Notes: generated by a model from the letters alone, not told the origin. A stretch of DNA of 64,000 bases from Acetobacter sacchari (GCF_017377715.1 NZ_JAFVMF010000006.1:1-64000), one strand, 5' to 3'; positions 46,132-57,259 are shown, numbered from the stretch's first letter. A program made the numbers and translations.

Positions 46132-46836
46132 ATGACCGAACGTACTCGTCTTGCCGATCTGACCACGACCAAACCGGACCCAATCAAGGGTGTGGTTTTC
46201 GACATGGACGGATTGCTGCTCGACAGCGAAACGCTTGCGATGGACGCGTTGATTCTCGCGGCGAAAGATCTCGGGCACGACATGCCCATGGCGTTTTGCC
46301 GCCGCATGATTGGCGTTCCGGCCGATGGGTGCCGGGCGCTGGTCCGTGAAACATATGGAGAGGATTTTCCTCTGGAGCGTTTTTTCGCGCTTCAAGAGGA
46401 GCATCTGCGGGGTTTGGTGGACGCGGGTGAACTCGCGCTCAAGAAAGGCGTAGAGCCGCTACTCGATCTTCTCGACAAGCTTGAAATTCCCCGCGCGATC
46501 GCCACGTCGTCAAGCCGTTACCGCACGGATCATCACCTGAAACTTGTAGGGTTATTCGAGAGGTTTGATGCGATCGTTACGCGGGACGACGTGTCTCAAG
46601 GAAAGCCGTATCCGGAACCTTACCTGACAGCAGCAGAAAAAATTGGCGTGGCGCCTGCTGATTGCCTTGCGTTGGAGGATTCCAACTCCGGTGCGCGTGC
46701 GGCTCAGGCGGCAGGCATTCGTGTCATCATCGTCCCCGATCTTCTCGAGCCGGTAGACGACGTCCGCGCAAAGGCGTTGGCGGTGGTCGAGGACCTTACG
46801 GTGGTCAGGGCTTACATAGAGCACGCGGCGGCCTGA
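46132..46836 (+). CDS. HAD-superfamily phosphatase, beta-phosphoglucomutase-like
   Basis: 234 residues. Nucleophile D24 and acid D26 lie in VVFDMDGLLLDSE, motif II is IATSSSRYRT, and motif III/IV reads GKPYPEPYLTAAEKIG with LALEDSNSGARAAQAAG. The cap is the small helical type of subfamily I. Probable sugar-phosphate phosphatase or mutase; the substrate is unknown. Confidence 0.92.
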   Translation: MTERTRLADLTTTKPDPIKGVVFDMDGLLLDSETLAMDALILAAKDLGHDMPMAFCRRMIGVPADGCRALVRETYGEDFPLERFFALQEEHLRGLVDAGELALKKGVEPLLDLLDKLEIPRAIATSSSRYRTDHHLKLVGLFERFDAIVTRDDVSQGKPYPEPYLTAAEKIGVAPADCLALEDSNSGARAAQAAGIRVIIVPDLLEPVDDVRAKALAVVEDLTVVRAYIEHAAA

Positions 46837-46858
46837 CGGGCCGCCGCACTTCTTTACT
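46825..46858. terminator. terminator overlapping the HAD gene stop
   Basis: GCGGCGGCC and GGCCGCCGC form a 9-bp stem with loop TGACG, which contains the HAD stop codon. A T-rich tail (ACTTCTTTACTTT) follows. It separates the convergent HAD and polyol dehydrogenase genes. Confidence 0.75.
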
Positions 46859-48343
46859 TTAGCCGGTTGCCGCGAGCTTGCGCAGAACTTCTGACGCTTC
46901 CAGTCTCGTCAGATCGCCAAGCGCTTTCGCCACTGCGGTGACCTGACGTTCATGGTCGGGGAGGGGGGGGCCGAACACCTCCTCCATTGCGAGAAACGCC
47001 TCGGCTTGAGCCATGTGATCATCTCGAGCGTCTGCGCAAATCTGTCGCAGGTGATCTACGCGGGGGTCGGTCAGAGAGATTTCCAACGCTTCCTGCTCGT
47101 GCAGGGCGAACCATCGAATCCAGCTTGCAATCAGGAGGATTGCTCCGGGCGTGGGCTCGCCACGCTCCAGATTGGCGCGCATCGGACGGATCACGCGCAT
47201 GGCCATCTTGACCGATCCGTTACGCCCGATCCTTTCGACTTCATGAACGATTCCGGGATTGCGGAAACGGGTCATCAGGTCGGCTGCGTAGCGGTCGAGC
47301 GTATCTTCCGGCAGGTCGACGTCGGCTGTCTGCTCGCGCCGCATGAAGCGCTCGACGACAGGGCCGAGTGCAGGGTCGGACGCCGCTTCAGCGATGGTGT
47401 TCAAGCCTGCCAAACCCCCGGCGTAGGCGAGCAGCATATGCGCGCCGTTCAGCATCTGGAGTTTGGCGCGCTCGAATGTATCGACATCGGAGACGAACCG
47501 TGCGCCGGGGTGCGCTTCCCACAATGGGCGCGGGCCGTCGAAGCGCTGAATGACCCACTGGAACCAGGGTTCCGCCGAAATGGGAATGGAGTCTTCCAGC
47601 CCGCCAAGCAGCCTTCTGGCGTCGTCCTTGTCGTCAGATAGGGGCGCCGGAACGATTCGATCGACCATGGTGTCCGGAAACTGCACATTCTCCCCGATCC
47701 ACGCCGAGAGTTCGTCGTTTCCGCGCCAGGACGCGAAATCCATGACGGCCTGTCGTAGCGTGCGACCGTTGTTCGCCACATTGTCGCAGCAGAGAATAAC
47801 CGGCGGCGTGCCGCCTTTCGCACGGACGAGAGACATCGCCTGCACCAGTATGCCGGGCGCTGTGCGTGGGGATTTGGCTGTCAGGTCGGCGAGAAGGTCG
47901 GCTGCTTCCGGGTCAATGGAGCCGTCCGCGGTCAGGTAGTAGCCGCTGGCTGTGACGGTCAGCGTCACGATTTTCGTGCGCGGATCGGCGATTCGCGCGG
48001 CGAGCGTCGAATGCGTGTCCCTTGCGAACACAGCCTCGGATATCGCGGCCATGATTGACGCCACTGTGCCGTTCGGCTCGCGCGTGAGCAAGGTGTAGAG
48101 GTTGTCTTGCTCAACCAGTTCCAGCGCCAGTTCTGGTCGCCGCATGGTCGCCGACACGATGCCCCACTGTAGCCCGTCGGCGCCCATGGCTCCGATCGCG
48201 GCCTGCGTCGCAGTGACCTGATGGGCTCTATGGAAATTGCCGCAGCCGAGGTGAACTATACCGGGCCGTAGCAGAGCCGGATCGAAATTGGGTTTGTAGA
48301 CGGTGTCGGGCGCCTTTTGAAAATTGGACCTGCCTAATTTCAA
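46859..48343 (-). CDS. mannitol dehydrogenase family polyol oxidoreductase
   Basis: 494-residue long-chain polyol dehydrogenase (mannitol 2-dehydrogenase/fructuronate reductase group). The Rossmann start is GIVHLGCGNFHRAHQ and the catalytic signature AKLQMLNGAHMLLAYAG contains the lysine and histidine. No ATG exists upstream of the conserved region; I place the start at a TTG with AGGAG ten bases upstream. The exact polyol is not determinable. Confidence 0.93.
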   Translation of the reverse strand: MKLGRSNFQKAPDTVYKPNFDPALLRPGIVHLGCGNFHRAHQVTATQAAIGAMGADGLQWGIVSATMRRPELALELVEQDNLYTLLTREPNGTVASIMAAISEAVFARDTHSTLAARIADPRTKIVTLTVTASGYYLTADGSIDPEAADLLADLTAKSPRTAPGILVQAMSLVRAKGGTPPVILCCDNVANNGRTLRQAVMDFASWRGNDELSAWIGENVQFPDTMVDRIVPAPLSDDKDDARRLLGGLEDSIPISAEPWFQWVIQRFDGPRPLWEAHPGARFVSDVDTFERAKLQMLNGAHMLLAYAGGLAGLNTIAEAASDPALGPVVERFMRREQTADVDLPEDTLDRYAADLMTRFRNPGIVHEVERIGRNGSVKMAMRVIRPMRANLERGEPTPGAILLIASWIRWFALHEQEALEISLTDPRVDHLRQICADARDDHMAQAEAFLAMEEVFGPPLPDHERQVTAVAKALGDLTRLEASEVLRKLAATG

Positions 48344-48611
48344 AACGGAGATTCTCCTCTGTGATCTGTTGTTGACGACAGCCACGGCAGAAGACGAATG
48401 ATCTGGCCGATGCAGGGCACGAACCGAGGTCGCTTGAGTTGGGCGAAAATCGCCACCAAGCGTAGATTGCGCGGCCGCCCGCCGCACAAGGTTGTCGCCA
48501 TAAACCGCCCCCTCAGAATGAAGGAGCAACCAGCACTTTACACGTTAACGTGTCGGGAGAGTAGAAGTTGCCGCTTCTTACGCTGGTGTGCGCCTCGCAG
48601 CCCGACCTTAA

Positions 48612-49334
48612 TTACTGCCCGAGGATGATTTTCGCACGCGCCGTGACAGAGACGTGTTGCTCCTCCGGGGTTGAGGTCGGCGCGGAGACCATACGGGCCG
48701 CCATCAGCATGACTGGCCGTGGGCCGAACGGCGTTTCGAGGGAAATTTCGGCGATGGAGGCAACCTTCATGCCCAGGTCAGTCGCCGCGTCCCGAGCTTT
48801 CTCGCGCATGTCGTCAAGCGCGAGCTTCGTTGCCTGTTTACTGAGTTCCTTTTCGCGGGCCGAAGAGAGCGACCAGCCGAGTCCATCAAGAAGCAGCCCC
48901 TGAGCCTGCAAATGGCCGACTAGTGGTAGAAGCGAATCTGCGCCGGACGCGACGACGTGGATCGTCTGTCGGGCTTCCCAGCTTTTTGCAGCGTCATTCG
49001 CGCCCGGGGGCGACACAGAGTAGGAGCCAGCCGCACCTTTCACTCCATCGACGCTTGCGATGGCGGCCATGGCCTTGCGAACAATGTCGTTTGCGCGTGA
49101 CTGCGCGGTCGTGGCGTCCGGCGCGACTCCTCTGGCGACGAGAGTGGCGGTGAGGCGATCGGGACTTGCGTCGACGGTCCCCGTTCCGGTCAGTTCGAGT
49201 TGCGTTCCGGCAGCGGTCGTTTCGGCCTGGGCGGGGGCTGTTCCGGCAAATGCAAGAGCGCAGCCGACCATGGCGATGGTGTATTTTTTTGTGAAAATTC
49301 TTTGGATAATCAATTTATTTTCTAGGTTGATCAT
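48612..49334 (-). CDS. SIMPL (DUF541) domain periplasmic protein
   Basis: 240 residues with a signal peptide (AMVGCALAFAGTAPAQA) and a SIMPL domain beginning LELTGTGTVDASPDRLTATL and continuing with KAMAAIASVDGVKGAAGSYS. The family is periplasmic, linked to oxidative or envelope stress, without known enzymatic activity. The ATG overlaps the preceding small gene by 4 bp, placing it at the end of the sensor-kinase operon. Confidence 0.88.
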   Translation of the reverse strand: MINLENKLIIQRIFTKKYTIAMVGCALAFAGTAPAQAETTAAGTQLELTGTGTVDASPDRLTATLVARGVAPDATTAQSRANDIVRKAMAAIASVDGVKGAAGSYSVSPPGANDAAKSWEARQTIHVVASGADSLLPLVGHLQAQGLLLDGLGWSLSSAREKELSKQATKLALDDMREKARDAATDLGMKVASIAEISLETPFGPRPVMLMAARMVSAPTSTPEEQHVSVTARAKIILGQ

Positions 49335-49741
49335 GGATCTTTTTCTTCCTTCAATGCGACCAGAGCCTCTCTGAGGCGGGCGACGCCGAGACGCACCCGG
49401 CCTTCGGCGCAAAGCTGCTCGCCCTCGCTTCGCAAGGCCTGCACGTCTCGCGATGTGTCCAGGCCGTGGGAATCTATTGCGTGAACCAGACGCGTGCAGA
49501 ACGCCTGACTGTCCGACGTGATGGCCAGACTGCGCTCACGGGGCGTGTGTCCGACATCGCTTGCTCCCGCCGACGCGGATGACTCAATGGCTCCAGCATC
49601 GCTCGTGGACGTCGCCGGAGCAGGAACGGACTGATCCGCAACGACCTGCTCTGCGGGCGACGCCGGATCGGGCACCACCGCAGCTCCGCAAAGTTCGATC
49701 GAAAGGGTCGGGACGACCGCATAGAGAAATGTGCGTCTCAT
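49331..49741 (-). CDS. exported hypothetical protein of a two-component operon
   Basis: 136 residues. The N-terminus FLYAVVPTLSIELCGAAVVP looks like a signal peptide, but the residue before the cysteine is leucine, so it is not a standard lipobox. A Ser/Ala-rich linker at 25-65 is followed by a helical part with ALRSEGEQLCAEGRVRLGVA near the C-terminus, where two cysteines could pair. It overlaps the kinase gene and the SIMPL gene by 4 bp each. No family is recognised. Confidence 0.7.
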   Translation of the reverse strand: MRRTFLYAVVPTLSIELCGAAVVPDPASPAEQVVADQSVPAPATSTSDAGAIESSASAGASDVGHTPRERSLAITSDSQAFCTRLVHAIDSHGLDTSRDVQALRSEGEQLCAEGRVRLGVARLREALVALKEEKDP

Positions 49742-51306
49742 GGTGCTGAAATTACTACCGGGGAGCTATCGCCAGAGTGTGGCTGCGGTGAATCCTGCTT
49801 CATGTTGGCGCCGACGGTCTTTCCGCGAGCAGTTGGCAGCGGGAGTTGCATACGAACCGTAAGGCCCGGATCTCGCCGGGAGAATTGCATCGTACCGCCA
49901 TGGAGCTGCACGATCGCCTGAACGAGTGAGAGGCCCAGACCGGAACCCGGCGTGTTGCGCGCGGAATCGGCGCGGAAGAATCGATCGGAGGCGCGAGCGA
50001 TATCGGCCTCGCTCATGCCCATTCCCTCGTCGCTGATCGCAATCGTGGCGACCCGGCCCGCCGGGCCGCCCTCCATGCCAAGATTGGGACCGACTGCGGA
50101 AGCAACGGTAATCGAGCCGCCGTGCGGAGAAAATTTGATGGCATTGTCGAGAAGATTGGACACGGCCTGTTGAATCATCGAGCGATCGCCGTAGAACGGC
50201 AGATGTTCGGGTAGCCGCATGACGACCTTGATTTCATGCTCGTCGGCCGCTGGTTCGTATAGTTCAGCGATGTCACGCAGCACGGGAATCAGGTCGAACG
50301 AAGCGAAGGCGGATCGCCGCGAGCCCGCTTCGATCTGAGCGATGCGCAGCAGGGCTTCAAAAACAGCAGTTATGTTGTCCAGATCCGCTACGCCGTCTTC
50401 GATGGCGCAGCGGAGCGTGACCTCATCCTTACCATGAAGCGCCGCGTATTCGAGCTGTGCTCTGGCTCTTGTGATTGGCGTGCGAAGATCGTGGGCGATG
50501 GCGTTGGAAACCTGCTTCACGCCGTCCATCAGACGCGCGATGCGATCCAGCATCTCGTTGATCGCTTCCGCGACTTCATCGAGTTCGTTGCCCCTGCCGT
50601 GCAGCGGCATGCGCCGGGTCATGTCTCCATGCGCAACGGCGGTGGTGGTGCGGGCGATCTGGGAGATCATGCGGCGAAACATGCTGCGCACGAGCAATGC
50701 GCCACCCAGTGCGAGCGCAGTAATCATGATCCACGCCCAGAGGAGCAGGTCTGTCAGAAGCCTGCGCAACATCGCCCGACCGCGCACGTCGCGCCCAACG
50801 AGCAGCCTGTAACCGCCGGGCAAATCGAAGCCCTGCACTTCGGCCACGCCACGAGCGCCGGCGCGACGGACGGAAAGTTGGTACCAGACATTGCTCATCG
50901 CCACGTCGGCGGGCCAGGACGGGAGGTTGCCTGCGACATGCTGGCCGTGCGGATCGACCAGAAGATAGATCGCGTCGTCATCGACGTTGTCTTCAAGCCG
51001 GTCTTCGATGGTTAGGGCCAAAGCCGACAGCCCGCCATCCGTCCAGCGCTCTGACAGAGCGCGGGCGTCAGCCGCAACGGAAGCTTCGACTTGCCGCTCT
51101 ATCAGCCCTGCGGTTCCCCACCAGATGACCGAGAGAAACAACACGGCGGATGCGGAGAAGAGCACGGCGTAACCGATGGCGAACCGCACGCTTGCGGATC
51201 GGAAGCCTCCGGTGCGTCGCAAGGCGGCACGTAGTGACGGTCGACGCCATGGCGCCTTTGTTTCATTGCGCCCAAAGGCGCGCACGGGGAGGCGTAATCC
51301 GCTCAC
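49738..51306 (-). CDS. sensor histidine kinase
   Basis: 522 residues, GTG start. TM1 is at about 42-64 and TM2 at about 184-207, enclosing a periplasmic sensor of roughly 120 residues. A HAMP domain (208-260) precedes HisKA with H272 in NAIAHDLRTPITRARAQLEY. The ATPase domain has N-box NLLDNAIKFSPHGG and G-box ISDEGMGMSEADI. It pairs with the regulator 98 bp upstream. Signal unknown; the co-transcribed exported proteins suggest an envelope signal. Confidence 0.94.
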   Translation of the reverse strand: MSGLRLPVRAFGRNETKAPWRRPSLRAALRRTGGFRSASVRFAIGYAVLFSASAVLFLSVIWWGTAGLIERQVEASVAADARALSERWTDGGLSALALTIEDRLEDNVDDDAIYLLVDPHGQHVAGNLPSWPADVAMSNVWYQLSVRRAGARGVAEVQGFDLPGGYRLLVGRDVRGRAMLRRLLTDLLLWAWIMITALALGGALLVRSMFRRMISQIARTTTAVAHGDMTRRMPLHGRGNELDEVAEAINEMLDRIARLMDGVKQVSNAIAHDLRTPITRARAQLEYAALHGKDEVTLRCAIEDGVADLDNITAVFEALLRIAQIEAGSRRSAFASFDLIPVLRDIAELYEPAADEHEIKVVMRLPEHLPFYGDRSMIQQAVSNLLDNAIKFSPHGGSITVASAVGPNLGMEGGPAGRVATIAISDEGMGMSEADIARASDRFFRADSARNTPGSGLGLSLVQAIVQLHGGTMQFSRRDPGLTVRMQLPLPTARGKTVGANMKQDSPQPHSGDSSPVVISAP

Positions 51307-51404
51307 TGGCAGGGACGCTCCCGCATTTCATCGCGCGAGTGGTCTCCGGTCGACGAAAGACGATCAGCTGGACGCTCGTGGGGAACGGCGCGCATGGATC
51401 GGGC

Positions 51405-52085
51405 CTACTCCGCTCGCAGCATGTAGCCGGCGTTGCGGATCGTATGGATAAGAGGCTGCGGGAAGGGTTTGTCGACCTTCTGGCGCAGGCGCGAAACATG
51501 AACGTCGATGACGTTGGTCTGAGGGTCGAAATGGTAATCCCACACGCCTTCGAGCAGCATTGTCCGCGTGACGACCTGTCCTGCATGACGAAGAAGAAAT
51601 TCGAGCAGACGAAATTCGCGAGGCTGCAGGTCGATCTTCTGGCCGTCGCGTCGCACGCTGCGCGCCAGAAGGTCCATTTCAAGTCCGCCGACCTCAAGGC
51701 GCGTTTGTGGCGCGGACTCGTTGCGGCCACGTCTGCCCAGAGCTTCGACGCGTGCTAGCAGTTCCGAGAACGCGAACGGCTTGGTCAGATAGTCGTCGCC
51801 GCCAGCCTTGAGGCCAGCCACCCTGTCGTCGACGTCGGCGAGCGCTGAAAGAATCAGCACCGGTGTCGCGTTGGCCTGACTCCGCAACGTTTCCAAAATT
51901 CGCAGGCCGTCGATGCCGCCGGGGAGCATTCGGTCGAGGACAACGACGTCAAATTTCTCGCTTACCGCCAGAAACAGCCCGTCCTTGCCATTGTCGGCTT
52001 GCTCGACGAGGTGCCCCGTTTCAGACAACCCTTTGCTGACAAAGCCCCGAACAGTCGGATCGTCCTCGACGAGAAGAATTCGCAT
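51405..52085 (-). CDS. OmpR-family response regulator
   Basis: 226 residues. The receiver has the acidic pair ED at 7-8, phosphoacceptor D51 in VVVLDRMLPGGIDG and the conserved lysine in DDYLTKPFAFSELLARVEAL. The C-terminal winged helix (about 130-226) contains LQPREFRLLEFLLRHAGQVV and VDVHVSRLRQKVD. First gene of the regulator-kinase operon. Confidence 0.96.
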   Translation of the reverse strand: MRILLVEDDPTVRGFVSKGLSETGHLVEQADNGKDGLFLAVSEKFDVVVLDRMLPGGIDGLRILETLRSQANATPVLILSALADVDDRVAGLKAGGDDYLTKPFAFSELLARVEALGRRGRNESAPQTRLEVGGLEMDLLARSVRRDGQKIDLQPREFRLLEFLLRHAGQVVTRTMLLEGVWDYHFDPQTNVIDVHVSRLRQKVDKPFPQPLIHTIRNAGYMLRAE

Positions 52086-52321
52086 AAAAATACTCCGGCG
52101 ACGTCGACGGCCACGGTGCTGGCCTTACGTTGGTATTGTAAGGTGGCGGCGCCGCTGTGTCACGCTACGGCCATGCCATGCGACAGGCGGGAAGATGCGC
52201 GTCAAACCGCGCCTTTCGGCCCGCCCGGCCAATTCAGTCGAATTAAATATACGTTATGGATATGCTGGCGGAGACGCCCCGTTGCGTTGTGCGACGTCAG
52301 TCAGCCCGCCTCTCAATGCGT

Positions 52322-52867
52322 CTACGCCAGAAGGTAGGCAAGGTTATCGCCGTTCGGCGCCGCAGCGCTCACGGAGCAGCCGTTTCGGCTTATGAATACG
52401 CTTCCCGGGTGGACCACTTCTTGTCCGTCGTTGACGAGCCACGCCCCCACGGCGGGGATCAGGATAAACTGGCTGCTGCGATGAAATTCAGGTTCGCGAC
52501 ACACGGTCAACGCCATCGGCGCTGCGCCCTTCGAGTTCATGAAATTGACTGCGCGGCATGGACCTGCGCGAAGCCGGGCCAATGGACCCGGCGCACCGGG
52601 GTAGCGCAGTATAGTTCCGCGGCGATCCAGGGGGAGAATTCTTCCGGGATCGGAAAATGTAAGATCCAGACCTGACCCGTTCAGAAGCGCCATGCTTCTG
52701 TCTGTCTGCTCGAATGACGAGAAAAGGCCGTCTCGCGCAATGTCTGCGACGCTGAGGCGCCACAGGACGCGTTCGCCGTCGCCGCGAGCAACTGCGATTT
52801 CGCGGGTGACGCCGCCTCCGTTTTTCCAAGGCGAGGCTGCAATCTCGTCTATGCGCAAAATGGTCAT
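52322..52867 (-). CDS. HutD family protein
   Basis: 181-residue bicupin of the HutD/Ves type. ASPWKNGGGVTREIAVARGD is the family hallmark, with WRLSVADIARDGLFSSFEQTDR following. HutD is linked to histidine utilisation, but no other hut gene is present here. The length is normal and the start ATG is clear. Confidence 0.88.
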   Translation of the reverse strand: MTILRIDEIAASPWKNGGGVTREIAVARGDGERVLWRLSVADIARDGLFSSFEQTDRSMALLNGSGLDLTFSDPGRILPLDRRGTILRYPGAPGPLARLRAGPCRAVNFMNSKGAAPMALTVCREPEFHRSSQFILIPAVGAWLVNDGQEVVHPGSVFISRNGCSVSAAAPNGDNLAYLLA

Positions 52868-53059
52868 CGGAACGGGTTTGTCATTTGGTTGGATAACGTT
52901 CCAATTTTATTGACATTGCGCACCGGCGGCTATTTTGCAGGGAATCACGGCGTTCGTATCCGTCTGGGTGGGGAACGTTAGCGTCGCGCTGCGGCGGAGC
53001 GCACGCCATACGGCCGGTTGCGTGGCAGTCGGTGGAAAGCGCATGAATTCAAATGAATT

Positions 53060-53794
53060 TCAGGGACTCGTGGACGTTGGAGGGAGTGCACGCCACAGCC
53101 CGCGCGTTAGAATCTCCGCCGGCTGGAAACGCGATTTATAGGACATCTTTCGACTCTCCGCGATCCAGTAGCCAAGATAGACATACGGCAACCCGCGTGC
53201 GCGGGCTTTTTCTATCAGCCACATGATGGCGAAGCCGCCCAGTGAGCGGTTGGCGAGATCCGGGTCGAAAAAACTGTATACCGCCGAAAATCCGTCGATA
53301 AGCGCGTCCACGAGGCTGACAGCGATCAGCTGATCCTCTTCGGAGCGGAATTCAATGAGGAAACTGTTGATGGGCGTGTCCTCGATCATGGCGCGATAGT
53401 CGTTAAAGCTCATGGACGCCATGTCGCCATCGGAGTGACGCGCCAATTGATATCGACGAAAAAGGGCGAATTGCTCCGGCGTTCCATGCGGCGGCACGTC
53501 GAAACCGTCGATGGCGGCGTTTGCCCGCATGATGCGGCGCTGCGTCCGGTCCGGCTGGAATTGAGGAACAACGATGCGGATCGGCACGCAGGCGTTGCAA
53601 CCGTGGCAGACCGGCGCATAGGCGATGGTGTGGCTTCGGCGGAAACCTGCGCGGGAAAGCCTGTCGTGTAACGCTTCGGCGTCAGGCCCGGAAAGATCCG
53701 TGACGACCTTGCGCTCCATCCTGTTGGGAAGATAGGGGCAGGGCAGGGGTGCCGTTGTGTAGAAGAACTGGGGATGGCGCGATGAATAGGTCAT
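53060..53794 (-). CDS. bpt: aspartate/glutamate leucyltransferase
   Basis: 244-residue Bpt (bacterial ATE1-like) enzyme that adds leucine to N-terminal Asp or Glu, feeding the ClpS/ClpAP N-degron pathway. PLPCPYLPNRMERKVVTDLS at the N-terminus, the cysteine cluster YAPVCHGCNACVPIRI and AVYSFFDPDLANRSLGGFAI are diagnostic. A short GXGXX-type region at the end (YLGYWIAESRKMSYK) is also typical. Confidence 0.95.
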   Translation of the reverse strand: MTYSSRHPQFFYTTAPLPCPYLPNRMERKVVTDLSGPDAEALHDRLSRAGFRRSHTIAYAPVCHGCNACVPIRIVVPQFQPDRTQRRIMRANAAIDGFDVPPHGTPEQFALFRRYQLARHSDGDMASMSFNDYRAMIEDTPINSFLIEFRSEEDQLIAVSLVDALIDGFSAVYSFFDPDLANRSLGGFAIMWLIEKARARGLPYVYLGYWIAESRKMSYKSRFQPAEILTRGLWRALPPTSTSP

Positions 53795-53917
53795 GATCGA
53801 CGCTTCCCCCCGGATTTTATGAACGCTGGAGACCTGTGCGGGCCTTCCCCTCTACAATAGTGGGATAACGGGCCTCGGGTTTCAATGCCAATGATGCGAC
53901 TCCCTGTTGGGGGCGCA

Positions 53918-55289
<1,372 letters not shown>

Positions 55290-56165
55290 TTAATGCGTTG
55301 CGCGGGTCTGGAGCGTGACGTCATTGCTGACCGACGCAGCGATCTGAGTCTGTTCGGCATGGGCATCCTGCGCTGGATTGGCGGCGTACAAGGCGCGGAG
55401 CACGGCGTCGTCGAGCGGCGTCATAAGCGATGGCGCCGTCGATTGAAAACGTCCTTCGTCGTACAGGCTCATGATCGAGTTCTGGTTGAAATTTTCGCCA
55501 AGCGCCGGTGCGGCAAGCACGACGAACGCCACATAATCGGCAAGTTGCCCCCAGGATGCGCCGGAAGCCAGATTCCGGTCGACGATCACGATTGAAAACG
55601 TCGTGCGGAGCAGAGTTCCCTTCTCGTCAAATTTCGCCGACTGGGCGGAGGCGTCTCCCCAGGCGCCATTGAAATACTGTACGCTGGTGCTGCGATACCA
55701 GCGCACGGGGCGGTCCTGCCGTAATTGTGCGACTATGCGACGATCCGGCGGCTCGAAATCCTGCTTGCTGACATTGCTTGAATCGTAACCGTTGCCTAGC
55801 GTGGGCAAGCCTTTGTCGATTGCGTCAAACATGGCGCTGCCATTTTCACTGAAGACAATGAACGCGTTTTTCGTCTTGCAGGTAGCGGGCAATCCGGGGA
55901 TGACTGCGCGGGCGGCTCTGTCCAGATGCTTGAGAACTATGCCCTGAAAGGGTTCGTCCAGCCCCAGAACCCCCGGACAGAATGCCGAATCCCACCGGGC
56001 CAGTTGGGCGTCCCATTGGCCCGACGCCATTTTCCGGATTTCATGAAGCACGATTTTCGGTGACAGGCCGTAAACAGTGACGGTTTCGTCTGGCGCAGCC
56101 AGAGCAGGCGTAGTGCTGGATATCGTAAAAGAAACATATGCCCATATAATCTTCTTGAATTTCAT
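55290..56165 (-). CDS. secreted hypothetical protein
   Basis: 291 residues with a signal peptide at about 1-23 (IIWAYVSFTISSTTPALA). The mature part is soluble. Recognisable stretches such as WDSAFCPGVLGLDEPFQG, GLPATCKTKNAFIVFSENG and SWGQLADYVAFVVLAAPAL look like a conserved domain of unknown function; two cysteines near 62 and 96 could form a disulfide. It lies downstream of the PAAR gene on the same strand, 611 bp away, so a functional link is uncertain. Confidence 0.75.
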   Translation of the reverse strand: MKFKKIIWAYVSFTISSTTPALAAPDETVTVYGLSPKIVLHEIRKMASGQWDAQLARWDSAFCPGVLGLDEPFQGIVLKHLDRAARAVIPGLPATCKTKNAFIVFSENGSAMFDAIDKGLPTLGNGYDSSNVSKQDFEPPDRRIVAQLRQDRPVRWYRSTSVQYFNGAWGDASAQSAKFDEKGTLLRTTFSIVIVDRNLASGASWGQLADYVAFVVLAAPALGENFNQNSIMSLYDEGRFQSTAPSLMTPLDDAVLRALYAANPAQDAHAEQTQIAASVSNDVTLQTRATH

Positions 56166-56776
56166 GAATATTTACTCAGTTGGCTTTTTTGGAATGATTT
56201 TCTTAGGGCATTGGAAAGGGAATTGAGAGTCTTTCATAATCGACCGTAAACACACGTGGTGTTCAAGTGGGTGTCCTGTGGTGAGGAGGCTGCCTTGTTA
56301 TTTGGTATGTTTCAAGAGCGTTTTTGTTTTCTCGCGGCTTTAGTCTATCGTGATGTATCCTTGATGTCGCTGGAGAGAAATAGGAGATGCGGCAACCTGA
56401 ATTACCGTCTGGGGTTCCTAATCGCGCAAGACCACAATCTGGCGCAAGGTCGGTCACTGTAAGATATTTCGAGACACGATCATGAATGTGGTCGTTATGC
56501 ACTCGGTGTGTTTTAATTTTTAAAAATATAGATTTTTGAGGTTGTTTTTCTGTAGTGATCTTTCGGTATGGTGCGTGCGGGCCGCGTAATGCATAGATAA
56601 AGGTTCAAGCAGGAAGACACCGCATAAACTCACATTTTGCTTATCGAACTTCGTGTAACAGCCGAGCGGATTTTCGAGAATGCGCATGTGCTGGACAATC
56701 CTCCCGTGCTGATGGACCAGTATTGGCAATCCAGATCTTGTCGCCGATCAACTCGACACGTGTTTTCGAAAAGAGT
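56166..56776. other. intergenic region downstream of the PAAR gene
   Basis: 611 bp, relatively A/T-rich, without a convincing gene. Minus-strand frames of 69 and 77 codons at 56520-56729 and 56641-56874 have uneven composition; phrases such as VELIGDKIWIANTGPSARED could be remnants of a cargo gene that once followed the PAAR gene. The promoter of the secreted hypothetical protein must lie at the left end. Confidence 0.35.
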
Positions 56777-57190
56777 TCAGCCTCCACTCTTGGCCGTGTT
56801 GCTCGGTTTGTAGAACGGCGTTCCAGCCTTTGCTGCTGCGATTGCGCAGGGGACGCAAAAGGACGGCGGGCCACTCTCGCCGAAACTGGCGCTGTCGCCG
56901 ATCAGGACAGTCGGGCATCCGGTCACAATACGGCCGCCGTGCGCCGTCATATCCAGCATGCGAGCGGCGGGCAGGCCGTTGATGAGCACCGTCGGAGCGC
57001 CTTCGATGATCACGTCAGGCGGGCCGACGCAAAAGCATCGGTCACTAACGCGAGCGGCAGGCATCCCTCCGATCAGAACGTTGGGCGAACCGGTCGGCAG
57101 GATCGGCCCTCCGACATGAGGGACGGGACCGTCGCACATTGGGCAGACATGTTCGTCGAGTATGCGGGCGGCGGGACGTGGCGCGGGCAT
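56777..57190 (-). CDS. PAAR domain protein (type VI spike tip)
   Basis: 137 residues consisting almost entirely of a PAAR domain, which sharpens the VgrG spike and docks effectors. The repeated unit is visible three times: GSPNVLIGGMPAARVSD, GAPTVLINGLPAARMLD and GCPTVLIGDSAS. Cysteines and histidines at the tip (HVCPMC, CFC) may bind the metal. The short tail ends without a toxin domain. It follows the EagR-type gene by 69 bp. Confidence 0.92.
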   Translation of the reverse strand: MPAPRPAARILDEHVCPMCDGPVPHVGGPILPTGSPNVLIGGMPAARVSDRCFCVGPPDVIIEGAPTVLINGLPAARMLDMTAHGGRIVTGCPTVLIGDSASFGESGPPSFCVPCAIAAAKAGTPFYKPSNTAKSGG

Positions 57191-57259
57191 CGCGTGCTCC
57201 TGAGGGCGAGGAGTGCCTGATTCGTATAGTTTATGAGACGCAGGCGTCGCAGAGAAGCC

